Origin: Gammaproteobacteria bacterium | GTDB lineage: Bacteria > Pseudomonadota > Gammaproteobacteria > Pseudomonadales > Azotimanducaceae | Length of the DNA stretch: 64,000 nucleotides | Direction of reading: 5' to 3' | Assembly (NCBI GenBank): GCA_026707045.1 | Contig: JAPOXO010000087.1 | Location: 1 to 64,000, forward strand | Shown here: one piece after another, positions 8,819-16,334 of the stretch | How the letters are laid out: each line of letters begins with the position of its first letter | Numbering within the stretch: the stretch's first letter is position 1 | Position numbers and translations under genes: made by a program | Notes under the pieces: generated by a model | The model's input: the letters and a program-made list of their open reading frames with translations, nothing else | The model's database searches: none | Told to the model about the DNA's origin: nothing

Positions 8819-8848
8819 CCTCTATGGGCTAGTTAAATTTTGCCGAGT

Positions 8849-9100
8849 CTACCAACAGCAACACAAACCGGCAGAAATTGCTTCCATCTGTTCTTCCGTG
8901 ATATTGGCACTCGGCGGAAGCGCTAGATGGACCGTCTGCATGTCGCTCTCGTGTATTTTGATCGTCAACGACTCAGGAATCGTAACTCCCAATTCCTTGC
9001 TGATAGTTGATTTTGGGTCGGCCAAAAGAGCTTGCCTGAACTCGTCATCCAAGACCGATTTCTCAACGATCTGTTGCAGCATTTGTTCGCCACTTCTCAT
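8849..9100 (-). CDS. NHLP-leader RiPP precursor with a minimal Cys-Cys-Cys-Trp core
   Basis: Precursor of 83 residues. Residues ~1-77 form an NHLP (nitrile-hydratase-alpha-like) leader: DDEFRQALLADPK, a KELGV turn, IKIHESD, VHLALPPSANIT and EEQMEAISAG. The end after the Ala-Gly is LCCCW, a core of about five residues with three consecutive cysteines, all potential thiazoline/thiazole positions for the YcaO enzyme. ATG 9100 is chosen because AGGAG (9107-9111) lies six bases upstream; a longer frame reaches 9178 but its extra residues do not resemble a leader. It is transcribed towards the biosynthetic operon from its own promoter. The leader matches the N-terminus of the cyclase-like protein at 1506-2807, tying the two together. 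Cleavage after Ala-Gly is inferred. Confidence 0.85.
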   Translation of the reverse strand: MRSGEQMLQQIVEKSVLDDEFRQALLADPKSTISKELGVTIPESLTIKIHESDMQTVHLALPPSANITEEQMEAISAGLCCCW

Positions 9101-9143
9101 AGCTCTCTCCTGAGATTCATCTTTAGGGAGCAAGTTTGAAGTA

Positions 9144-9172
9144 ATAGTAGTACATGATCCAAAAATTTCCAA
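9144..9172 (-). promoter_or_regulatory. predicted sigma-70 promoter of the RiPP precursor
   Basis: On the minus strand, -35 TTGGAA (9167-9172), a 17-base spacer, and -10 TACTAT (9144-9149). Transcription would begin near 9137, leaving a leader of about 37 bases that contains the AGGAG ribosome site. Confidence 0.45.
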
Positions 9173-9571
9173 TAGCAAGTAGCACAGATTTTTTGCCCTA
9201 AATTTGCGTCTCTGGAGTGCAAGTTTTAAATCCTCCTTTTCGATTTAGACAATATCCGCTTCCATCGCGCAGTGATTGGAGTGTGCTGGTTGTTGTTTTT
9301 CCACGTCAGTACGTACGCCGTGTATCGCGGGCTATCCAGCTGGCTAGAAGTTGGCCTGTAAGACTTCCAGATCAATGGTGCCTCGACAGAGGAGTGTAAA
9401 ATTGATTATTGTTGGTCTGCACCCCATTGAAATCTCTAGTTTCGACTAGAAATTCAGCGATTCGAGTTTGATCACGGAAACTTGCAATTAGCACATAGGC
9501 AAAGAGTGCCGCTTGCTGTTCAATTGGCTGGTGCAAACAGTTTTGAGTTTAATTCCTAGGAGAACAAACAC
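9173..9571. other. gene-free stretch between precursor and aldehyde dehydrogenase
   Basis: About 400 bases with no convincing reading frame. I see only the precursor promoter at its left end and the aldehyde dehydrogenase ribosome site AGGAGA (9558-9563) at its right end. It separates the RiPP cluster from unrelated metabolic genes. Confidence 0.5.
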
Positions 9572-10999
9572 GTGAGTAATCGAACAAAATTCTATATCGG
9601 CGGCGAATGGGTGGAATCGAGTACAGACGAAACCCTCGAAGTGGTTAATCCAGCGACAGAACAACCAATTGGCACAGTTGCCATGGGCTCCGCGGAAGAC
9701 GTTGACCGAGCAGTGGCAGCGGCAGTTGGGGCCTTTGAGTCATTCTCGCAGACCACCAGAGATGAACGTGTTGAATTATTGCAGAGTATCGTGGCCTGCT
9801 ACCAAAAGCGAATTGATGATGTTGCTTCAACCATTAGTGAAGAAATGGGTGCGCCGATGGGACTTGCTAAGGCAGCCCAAGCTCCTGCTGGTTTGGGACA
9901 CTTCATGACCACTCTGAGGGTCCTCCAGGACTACGAATTCGAAGAATCTTTTGGATCTACGCGCATCATCAAGGAACCAGCCGGAGTGTGTGGATTTATC
10001 ACTCCTTGGAACTGGCCTATCAACCAAATCGCTTGCAAGGTTGCTCCAGCGCTTGCGGCCGGTTGCACCATGGTTTTGAAGCCTTCGGAAGTTGCTCCTT
10101 TCAACGCCATTGCATTTACCGAAATCCTTGATGAAGCTGGTGTTCCGGCTGGTGTATTCAATCTGGTAAACGGCGATGGGCCAACCGTTGGTGTTGCAAT
10201 TGCTTCTCATCCCGACATTGACATGGTGTCATTCACCGGATCAACCCGTGCCGGAATTGAAGTCGCAAAGAACGCAGCTCCCACTGTAAAACGAGTCGCA
10301 CAGGAACTAGGCGGGAAGTCGGCGAACATCATTTTGGATGATTCCGATTTTGGCAAGGCAGTATCACGAGATGTCTTCCAAATGTGCACCAATTCAGGAC
10401 AGTCTTGCAACGCACCAACCAGAATGCTTGTCCCGGTTTCGAGAATGGACGAAGCGGCCCAAATTGCAAAGTCCGCGGCTGAAAAAGTAACCGTGGGAGA
10501 TCCTGGTAGTCCTTCAACCACCATTGGACCGGTCGTCTCCGCGGTACAGTACGAGAGAATTCAGAACTTGATCCAAAAGGGTATCGAAGAGGGCGCAAGG
10601 CTTGAGACGGGAGGACTTGGACGTCCTGACGGAATCAACGCTGGGTACTATGTCAAGCCGACTGTCTTTTCTCATGTAACCAACGACATGACCATCGCTC
10701 AACAGGAAATCTTCGGTCCCGTTCTGTCCTTAATCGGTTACGAGGACGACGACGATGCAGTGCGGATTGCGAACGACACGATATATGGTCTGTCCGGATA
10801 TGTTTCAGGTGGCGACCCGGAACGCGCACGGAACATTGCTCGACGTATACGCACCGGAAACGTTCACTTGAACGGTGCCCCTGTTAATAACCGGGCTCCG
10901 TTCGGAGGCTACAAACAGTCTGGAAATGGTCGAGAGTGGGGAGTTTACGGCTTCGAGGAATTCTTGGAAACGAAAGCGATTATGGGATACGAAGGGTAA
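9572..10999 (+). CDS. NAD(P)-dependent aldehyde dehydrogenase family protein
   Basis: Oxidises an aldehyde to the acid in the cytoplasm. Full-length family member (475 residues). Visible landmarks are the Rossmann segment with TPWNWP and KPSE, FTGSTRAG, the general base Glu245 in AQELGGKS, the nucleophile Cys279 in NSGQSCNAP, and EIFGPVL and PFGGYKQSG near the end. It starts at GTG 9572 with AGGAGA eight bases upstream. It has its own strong ribosome site and stands alone between two gene-poor gaps. The substrate cannot be read from sequence. Proximity to the RiPP cluster may be accidental, because the precursor gene is transcribed away from it. Confidence 0.93.
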   Translation: MSNRTKFYIGGEWVESSTDETLEVVNPATEQPIGTVAMGSAEDVDRAVAAAVGAFESFSQTTRDERVELLQSIVACYQKRIDDVASTISEEMGAPMGLAKAAQAPAGLGHFMTTLRVLQDYEFEESFGSTRIIKEPAGVCGFITPWNWPINQIACKVAPALAAGCTMVLKPSEVAPFNAIAFTEILDEAGVPAGVFNLVNGDGPTVGVAIASHPDIDMVSFTGSTRAGIEVAKNAAPTVKRVAQELGGKSANIILDDSDFGKAVSRDVFQMCTNSGQSCNAPTRMLVPVSRMDEAAQIAKSAAEKVTVGDPGSPSTTIGPVVSAVQYERIQNLIQKGIEEGARLETGGLGRPDGINAGYYVKPTVFSHVTNDMTIAQQEIFGPVLSLIGYEDDDDAVRIANDTIYGLSGYVSGGDPERARNIARRIRTGNVHLNGAPVNNRAPFGGYKQSGNGREWGVYGFEEFLETKAIMGYEG

Positions 11000-11649
11000 C
11001 GAAGCTGTTGACACCCTCGACGCATCGAATCACTTTGACTAGGTTTCGCGCGACGGTGGGAACGGCCGTCCTCAGTCGTTAGTCACCAACAGGGTAGTCA
11101 AACCTTATAGGATGGCGACGGTAGTATCGACGATACCTCCCACTCAGAGGACCAGCTTGGTTTGCAGACTTGCTCGTTCGGAGCGAAGATCGGCAAACTT
11201 TGTACTCATTTCGGCCCAAAGGTCGGCAATGTCCGTGTTGAGTTAGGTTCGCCGATAGCCGATTTCAATCTTGACTTTGGCCATGTCCGTTTTAGTGGCA
11301 ATTTCGTCAGCAATCGAGTCCTTGACAAGACATTCATAGGCATATTGAGTGTCGAATCTAGTCATGTGGGGGACTGTACTAGCGGACTGGCTATCCAATT
11401 GCAGATAGCACAAGGACGCAATGGGCTTCAAAATCCTCCTCTCCCGTGGTATTGCAAGTCTGCTCGATTCCTGTGTTTTTCAGTGAGCAAGTGCTTTGCA
11501 AACTTTGCATACCCTGGAGTAGGAAGTCTGCACAATACTCGCTGTGCAGCGACACATCTAATCAAGTTGACGACTTTTCGAATATGCAAGTGTCATTTGG
11601 TCTTCAACTCGTTATTCAACAACTAATGTGATTGTCTTAGGGGGAAAAA
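11000..11649. other. 650-base gap with one decayed coding remnant
   Basis: No intact gene seen. The middle carries the minus-strand coiled-coil remnant listed separately. The right end holds the strong AGGGGG ribosome site of the DUF1080 gene. I found no clear terminator for the aldehyde dehydrogenase gene. Confidence 0.5.
11144..11365 (-). pseudogene. remnant of a DUF1640-like coiled-coil protein, interrupted by a stop
   Basis: Read on the minus strand, MTRFDTQYAYECLVKDSI.. EIATKTDMAKVKIEIG is followed by an in-frame TAA (11243-11245). The same frame then continues LNTDIADLWAEMSTKFADLRSERASLQ to a TGA at 11144-11146. The FDT start, ATKTDM and heptad-rich repeats resemble small coiled-coil proteins of the DUF1640 kind. 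One nonsense codon splits what reads as a single protein. An old decayed gene is most likely; a chance resemblance cannot be excluded. Confidence 0.4.
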
Positions 11650-12417
11650 ATGTCGGATTCAATTCGAGTATTGCCGAAGGGATATACAGATACACCGTTC
11701 CTTCCCGGGTCCAAGTGGCGCATTCATGACATTGACAGACCCGAGCCTTCGATCGTGGGACCAGGCACATACTCGACTCAAGAATCGTTAGGGTCTCCTC
11801 CCAGCGACGCAATTGTCTTGTTTGATGGCACGTCGCTTGATGAATGGGAGTCGGTTCGAGGCGGTGAGGTCAAGTGGGCCCTTACCAAAGGAAGGGCGGT
11901 TACGGTTCAAGGAGGGACTGGAGATATTCGATCCCGTCGTGAATTCGGCACCTGTCAATTGCACGTCGAATGGAGCGCACCGACTGATATCAAGGCGGAC
12001 AGTCAAGGACGAGGGAACAGCGGAGTGTTTCTGATGGGGTTGTACGAGATTCAGGTCCTAGACAGCTATGAAAATCCGACTTATGCCGATGGCCATGCCG
12101 GTGCAATTTACGGGCAGTTTCCTCCGCTGGCCAATGCAATGTCTCCACCAGGAGAGTGGAATGTATTCGACATCGTATTCGAGGCACCCGAGTATCAGGC
12201 GAACGAGCTTGTGAGTCCTGCGACGATGACGTTGTTTCACAACGGTGTACTGGCCCATCTGCGTCAAACAATGCAGGGTCCAACTAAACATCGAGAACTA
12301 GCGAGCTATGCAACGCCTCACGGTCCAAAAGGTCCGGTCGTGCTACAGGACCATAGTGATCCGGTACGCTTCAGAAATATTTGGATTAGGGAACTTGAAC
12401 GAGTGGAGTCCGTTTAG
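11650..12417 (+). CDS. DUF1080 (3-keto-disaccharide hydrolase-like) protein
   Basis: A 255-residue jelly-roll protein of the DUF1080 family, some of whose members cleave 3-keto-glycosides. The domain begins at IVLFDGTSLDEWES (~55-68) and includes RGNSGVFLMGLYEIQVLDSY and a GEWNVFDIVF strand, which is the usual pattern. It lacks the N-terminal signal peptide that most family members carry, so it appears cytoplasmic. The start has an excellent AGGGGG ribosome site five to ten bases ahead. Its stop overlaps the stop of the convergent methyltransferase gene. Function on an actual sugar is inferred only from the family. Confidence 0.85.
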   Translation: MSDSIRVLPKGYTDTPFLPGSKWRIHDIDRPEPSIVGPGTYSTQESLGSPPSDAIVLFDGTSLDEWESVRGGEVKWALTKGRAVTVQGGTGDIRSRREFGTCQLHVEWSAPTDIKADSQGRGNSGVFLMGLYEIQVLDSYENPTYADGHAGAIYGQFPPLANAMSPPGEWNVFDIVFEAPEYQANELVSPATMTLFHNGVLAHLRQTMQGPTKHRELASYATPHGPKGPVVLQDHSDPVRFRNIWIRELERVESV

Positions 12418-13016
12418 GAAGAACTAGGGTTCTTGCGCGCTAGTAACTGCACAACTGCCGATTTGCGTCCATCGGGATCCTTTATCAGTCCTTCAAAATC
12501 GCGAAGGATTTCCATGTGTGAGATGAGCTGTTGGACTTCGCCCGCTTCTACTCTAAAGCGATCAGTACGAGGACCAGCAAGTTGCTCGGAGCCCTCGTGC
12601 TTCAGGTGCAACTCCAACAGAACGCATCCGTTATCGTTTAGACTTCGGTCGATCGCTGAGATCATGCGCTTGTCCACAAACCTGATCACAGTTATGAGGT
12701 CGAAGGTTCCGAACTCCGCCAATCCATGATCAAGGTCATGGATTCGATATTGAACTGTTTGATTGCTTGACGAGTTTAACTCTCGAGCTTGATGGAGGGC
12801 TACGTCAGATATATCAACGCCAAGTACGGAACCAAAACCGAACTCCGCGAGAAATCTGGCGTTTCTTCCCGTTCCGCACGCGACATCCAATGCTCGTTTC
12901 TTGCAAACCGGAACAGTATGAATCCAGCTAGTCAGAATTTCGCTTGGATACGTGCGATTTGAGTATGCGCCCTCCAGATAGCGCTGATTCCAAAGATTGC
13001 GGTCCGCCTCGGCCAA
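12414..13016 (-). CDS. class I SAM-dependent methyltransferase
   Basis: A 200-residue Rossmann methyltransferase. SAM-binding motif I is ALDVACGTGRNARFL (~38-52); motif II acidic residue is in VLGVDIS; post-I HDLDHGLAEFGTFDLITVI follows. The NLWNQRYLEGAY start is typical of TehB-like or thiopurine-methyltransferase-like proteins. TTG 13016 is supported by AAGGA seven bases upstream. It lies downstream of the small membrane protein and MOSC genes on the same strand, possibly one transcript. The substrate is unknown. Confidence 0.85.
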   Translation of the reverse strand: MAEADRNLWNQRYLEGAYSNRTYPSEILTSWIHTVPVCKKRALDVACGTGRNARFLAEFGFGSVLGVDISDVALHQARELNSSSNQTVQYRIHDLDHGLAEFGTFDLITVIRFVDKRMISAIDRSLNDNGCVLLELHLKHEGSEQLAGPRTDRFRVEAGEVQQLISHMEILRDFEGLIKDPDGRKSAVVQLLARKNPSSS

Positions 13017-13067
13017 TCGTAAATCCTTGCAATAACGCCCGAAACGAACTATTGGCTCCGTTTCTCT

Positions 13068-13373
13068 TTAGAGTCCGCCCCCATCAATAGGACTATCGAT
13101 GCCTATATCTATTGGCTCAGATGGTTTTGCTACCTCTTTCGCTGTAGAGTCTTTTTTGGATTTGTGCTTTTCGGGCGACGACGCACCCACAACAACAGGA
13201 GTAGCAACCAAGCCCGTTGGGTTGGGAGCACCTTCAACCACATTTTGATCAGCACTTTGTTGCTTCTCGAGTAGCTTGCGTACGAGAATCCAAGCTGCGA
13301 TTAAGAATCCAGCTCCATACAGCACTCCGAATACTATGAACACGACTGAGGTCGTTGATGAATATCCACTCAT
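13068..13373 (-). CDS. small single-pass membrane protein, unknown function
   Basis: A 101-residue protein. One hydrophobic helix (~9-31, VVFIVFGVLYGAGFLIAAWI) is followed by a charged, proline- and lysine-rich cytoplasmic tail. ATG 13373 lies two bases after the MOSC gene stop, so it is probably translated by coupling; a longer frame to 13454 would overlap the MOSC gene and adds no recognisable sequence. No family recognised. Confidence 0.65.
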   Translation of the reverse strand: MSGYSSTTSVVFIVFGVLYGAGFLIAAWILVRKLLEKQQSADQNVVEGAPNPTGLVATPVVVGASSPEKHKSKKDSTAKEVAKPSEPIDIGIDSPIDGGGL

Positions 13374-13375
13374 TT

Positions 13376-14035
13376 TCAGTGCCCGATGCGTTGTAATGTG
13401 GATTCTATTCGCTTCCTTTCGCGAATTGCCAACGGCAGTTTGAGTATTCGGCAAAGAGTTTCTGCACTTGGTGCAGGCTCGTAGTACAAACGAAACATTT
13501 CGACAACGGAAATTCTTGGGCCTGCCTCGTAATTGATGATTCTGACCTCAACGCCAGCAGCAACTATGCCGGATTGCAATACTCGACAATAGAATCCAGG
13601 TCTCTCAGCTCTTCTAAACTTCACTGGAAACTGCTTGTCGCCCATTCGGTTTGCAAGTGTAGAACACGGAATTCGAGGAGCCGTTACTTGTAGGACCACG
13701 CTATCACCAATGTCGAGCCGATCACCAATGCATATGTCTTTGCTCGAGAGACTTGCAATCGTAAGGTTTTCACCAAAAGTACCAGGGGCCAGAGATTTGG
13801 AAATTTCAGATGACCACCATCTGTAATCATCTGATCCATATACGTAGACCGCTTGATCCGGACCTCCATGGTGTCGTTTGTCAATCACCTTGTCGCCCAC
13901 CAGTCCGAATTTCTCAATCCGAGTCGGCTTATCGGTACTCCTCTTGTATATCCCGGAGACGGAACTACCGACGACACGTTCGACACCGAGATTCACGCTA
14001 GCTAGTTTCTGGTTTGCTTTCTGATGCGGAATCAT
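13376..14035 (-). CDS. MOSC domain protein, YiiM-like
   Basis: A 219-residue MOSC-fold protein. These proteins bind molybdenum cofactor or related sulfur carriers; YiiM-type members act in reduction or detoxification. Visible features are GLVGDKVIDKRHHGGPDQAV (~44-63), FGENLTI, GDRLDIGDSVVLQV and a conserved Cys in APRIPC that matches the MOSC ligand. Length matches YiiM. It is followed at two bases by the small membrane protein gene. Confidence 0.85.
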   Translation of the reverse strand: MIPHQKANQKLASVNLGVERVVGSSVSGIYKRSTDKPTRIEKFGLVGDKVIDKRHHGGPDQAVYVYGSDDYRWWSSEISKSLAPGTFGENLTIASLSSKDICIGDRLDIGDSVVLQVTAPRIPCSTLANRMGDKQFPVKFRRAERPGFYCRVLQSGIVAAGVEVRIINYEAGPRISVVEMFRLYYEPAPSAETLCRILKLPLAIRERKRIESTLQRIGH

Positions 14036-14064
14036 TGGGAAGCCATCCGGATTGATTCTCAGGG

Positions 14065-14787
14065 TTACTCGTTTGGTGTGTGTTTGCTCAAGAATGTTCT
14101 AACTTGAGCGACAGTGTTGTCGACTTCTGGATTCTTCCATTGTTCTACAAGTTGCGCGTTTGGGGACAAATCAGCGATTTCTCGAGACACACTTTCAGGG
14201 TGGTATGGGTCGTTTCCCATGAGCACTAGGATGGGGGTCGGACACTGCGCAACGAATTCTCTTGTAGTGTTGTAGAGGAACGGACGGTCGAACATATTGG
14301 TTCGAAATGACTGCCAATCGGATTCCGAAGCTTCCGCATGTTCGGTTTTTATCGCATCTGCCCAGGCATCAAACATTGCGAAGAACAGATCGCGATTGTT
14401 CTCGTTGCCAATCGGTTGCTGTAGAACAGCCGAAGCCACTCGCTCGGGTGCAGCTTGGATTACACCGTAGCAATAAGGACCACCGATGCATCCACCTAAC
14501 AGGTGCGCTTGTTCAATATCGAGATAATCCATAAGTGCGATGTGATCCTCTGTATACGTACTCCAATCATCATTTCTCGAAACGGGTGCTCGCGAAGAAC
14601 CAGCATTGCGTTGATCCATTGCTATAACCCTAAAGTCATTGGAAAGTGTGTCAATGGGATTCCATTCACTTCCGCGCCAAAAAGAAATGGCAGAACGCAT
14701 TCCTCCGGGAGCGAACAAAAGAATTGGAAATCCTTCGCCGCGAATCTCATAGTGAATGGTGACATCGTCGTATCTGAACTCTGACAT
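14065..14787 (-). CDS. alpha/beta hydrolase with Cys at the nucleophile elbow
   Basis: A 240-residue alpha/beta hydrolase fold. The oxyanion region is FAPGGMRSA and an MDQRNAGSS loop follows. The nucleophile elbow reads LGGCIGGPY, placing Cys100 where most relatives have Ser. The acid could be the Asp in MGNDPYHP. The catalytic His normally found before the last helix is not obvious (KNPEVDNTVAQV), so activity may be altered or lost. It starts at ATG 14787 with AAGGATAGGA upstream. Substrate unknown. Confidence 0.85.
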   Translation of the reverse strand: MSEFRYDDVTIHYEIRGEGFPILLFAPGGMRSAISFWRGSEWNPIDTLSNDFRVIAMDQRNAGSSRAPVSRNDDWSTYTEDHIALMDYLDIEQAHLLGGCIGGPYCYGVIQAAPERVASAVLQQPIGNENNRDLFFAMFDAWADAIKTEHAEASESDWQSFRTNMFDRPFLYNTTREFVAQCPTPILVLMGNDPYHPESVSREIADLSPNAQLVEQWKNPEVDNTVAQVRTFLSKHTPNE

Positions 14788-14847
14788 TTCCTATCCTTGT
14801 AAATTCAAGCAGTGTCTGAACCCGCCAGCATTCTAATCAGTGCCAGG

Positions 14848-15132
14848 CTATTTGTTCTGCGAGATGTCTGGTGGAACATAGCCCGAAGGCTGATCGACCG
14901 GTTCATTGGCGAAGAATTGCTTCATTTGTTCCAATAGGTAGCGACGCGCTTCGAAGTCCTGAAGCGAGAGATGATGCTCGTTGATAAGCATAGTTTGCAA
15001 TTCCTGCCAATCTTCCCAAGCCTTCTCAGATACGTTCTCGAAAATGTCCTGACCTAAAGGACCGGGCATCGGTGGGGAACTGAGACCGGGAAGCTGCTTT
15101 CCGTACTTTCGGCATAAGATCATGCGTGTCAT
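14848..15132 (-). CDS. yggX: Fe(2+)-trafficking / oxidative damage protection protein YggX
   Basis: A 94-residue member of the YggX family, which helps protect iron-sulfur enzymes from oxidants. The conserved start MTRMILCRKYGKQLPGL carries the Cys at position 7; WEDWQELQTMLINE and ARRYLLEQM follow. Its ATG overlaps the mutY stop by four bases, the classic mutY-yggX pair. Confidence 0.97.
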   Translation of the reverse strand: MTRMILCRKYGKQLPGLSSPPMPGPLGQDIFENVSEKAWEDWQELQTMLINEHHLSLQDFEARRYLLEQMKQFFANEPVDQPSGYVPPDISQNK

Positions 15133-16193
15133 TTTTGCAATCCAGTATTTCGTGACAATTCGATTCTTTTTTGAGTCTTCACTGATATTCCGAGTGGTGT
15201 GTGCATGTCACTCTTGTACCACGCTGTTCCTTGTGGTGTTCCTATGACTGATGCATGCAGGTAATATCTCACCACTGTGACTTCTTCGGTCACACGTTGG
15301 TTGGAGATCGTATAGGGACCAATGCGGTCTCCCTTGGAGACGATTGCCGAATCAAGAGGCAATTGCAATTCCTCCAATATTCCTTCAATGTCATTACCTG
15401 CAGGCACTTCAGGGGTCTCCCAAAGTCTTGCATAGGTGCCCCGATTTCCCAATTGTCGCAAAAGACAAGCTCCTTCCGAATCCAAGATCACTAGTGGTCG
15501 TTTGGTGATATTCAATAGCCTGTTGGGCTTGGTAGTACTTGGAAAAAGGTGGACAGTGTGGGATGCATAAGCTCTACATTTCTCTCCCAGAGGACAGGTC
15601 TTGCATTGTGGATTCGATCGAATACATTGCTTCGATCCAAAATCCATGATTGCTTGTGTATAGCAGCCCGAATCGGTGCTCGGGGTGTGTGATTCCGCGA
15701 GAGTCCATAACTTGGAATCAGGAATTCTTGTCTCTTTAGGTCCATTCACAGCGTGAAATCTTGCCAGCACACGTCGAACGTTTGCATCGAGAATCGGAGC
15801 GGGCACGTTGTACGCACTTGAGAGAATTGCGCCAGCGGTAGATCGGCCAATTCCAGGGAGGGAACATAAGCTGGGAACTGTCATGGGGAGCTCGCCTCCA
15901 AATTGGCTGACGATTTGAACTGCTGCTTCTCGTAATCGCAGTGCTCGACGGTAGTAGCCCAACCCCAACCACGCATTGAGTACTTCGTCTTCAGAGGCGC
16001 GAGCAAGTTTCTGGACGTCTGGGAACTTTTCGATGAAACGATTGAAATGCTTCGAGACCATAGCCGCTTGAGTTTGTTGAAGCATGATCTCCGATACCCA
16101 AATACGGTATGGGGTCCTGTCCGTCTGCCAAGGAAAGTCTGTTCGACCATGCCTCGATGCCCAATTCAATACTTGCTTCGCGAACCAATCCAA
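15129..16193 (-). CDS. mutY: A/G-specific adenine DNA glycosylase MutY
   Basis: Removes adenine mispaired with 8-oxoguanine. 354 residues. The catalytic Glu is in SEIMLQQTQ, the helix-hairpin-helix is LPGIGRSTAGAI, and the catalytic Asp is in ILDANVRRVLAR. The 4Fe-4S ligands follow the C-x6-C-x2-C-x5-C spacing in QCIRSNPQCKTCPLGEKC. A C-terminal Nudix-like domain (~225-350) recognises 8-oxoG. The start is TTG 16193 with no strong ribosome site. It is the first gene of the mutY-yggX pair. Confidence 0.96.
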   Translation of the reverse strand: MDWFAKQVLNWASRHGRTDFPWQTDRTPYRIWVSEIMLQQTQAAMVSKHFNRFIEKFPDVQKLARASEDEVLNAWLGLGYYRRALRLREAAVQIVSQFGGELPMTVPSLCSLPGIGRSTAGAILSSAYNVPAPILDANVRRVLARFHAVNGPKETRIPDSKLWTLAESHTPSTDSGCYTQAIMDFGSKQCIRSNPQCKTCPLGEKCRAYASHTVHLFPSTTKPNRLLNITKRPLVILDSEGACLLRQLGNRGTYARLWETPEVPAGNDIEGILEELQLPLDSAIVSKGDRIGPYTISNQRVTEEVTVVRYYLHASVIGTPQGTAWYKSDMHTPLGISVKTQKRIELSRNTGLQK

Positions 16194-16334
16194 TTCAGCA
16201 ATGAGTGTTTAAATTATGGTTGAGTTATACCTAGGCAAGCTGAAGGTGCTGTCGACCTGTTCGACATGTGCTTTCACACGCCCGGACAATCTGTCAAGTA
16301 ACCGAGAACATAGGATGGAATTGAACATCTTGCT

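Noticed and set aside
8849-9178. Longer start for the RiPP precursor at 9178
   Set aside because: The extra 26 residues do not resemble a leader, and AGGAG lies at the right distance from ATG 9100.
11162-11626. 154-residue plus-strand frame
   Set aside because: Composition looks random, there is no ribosome site, and the opposite strand reads as a coiled-coil remnant.
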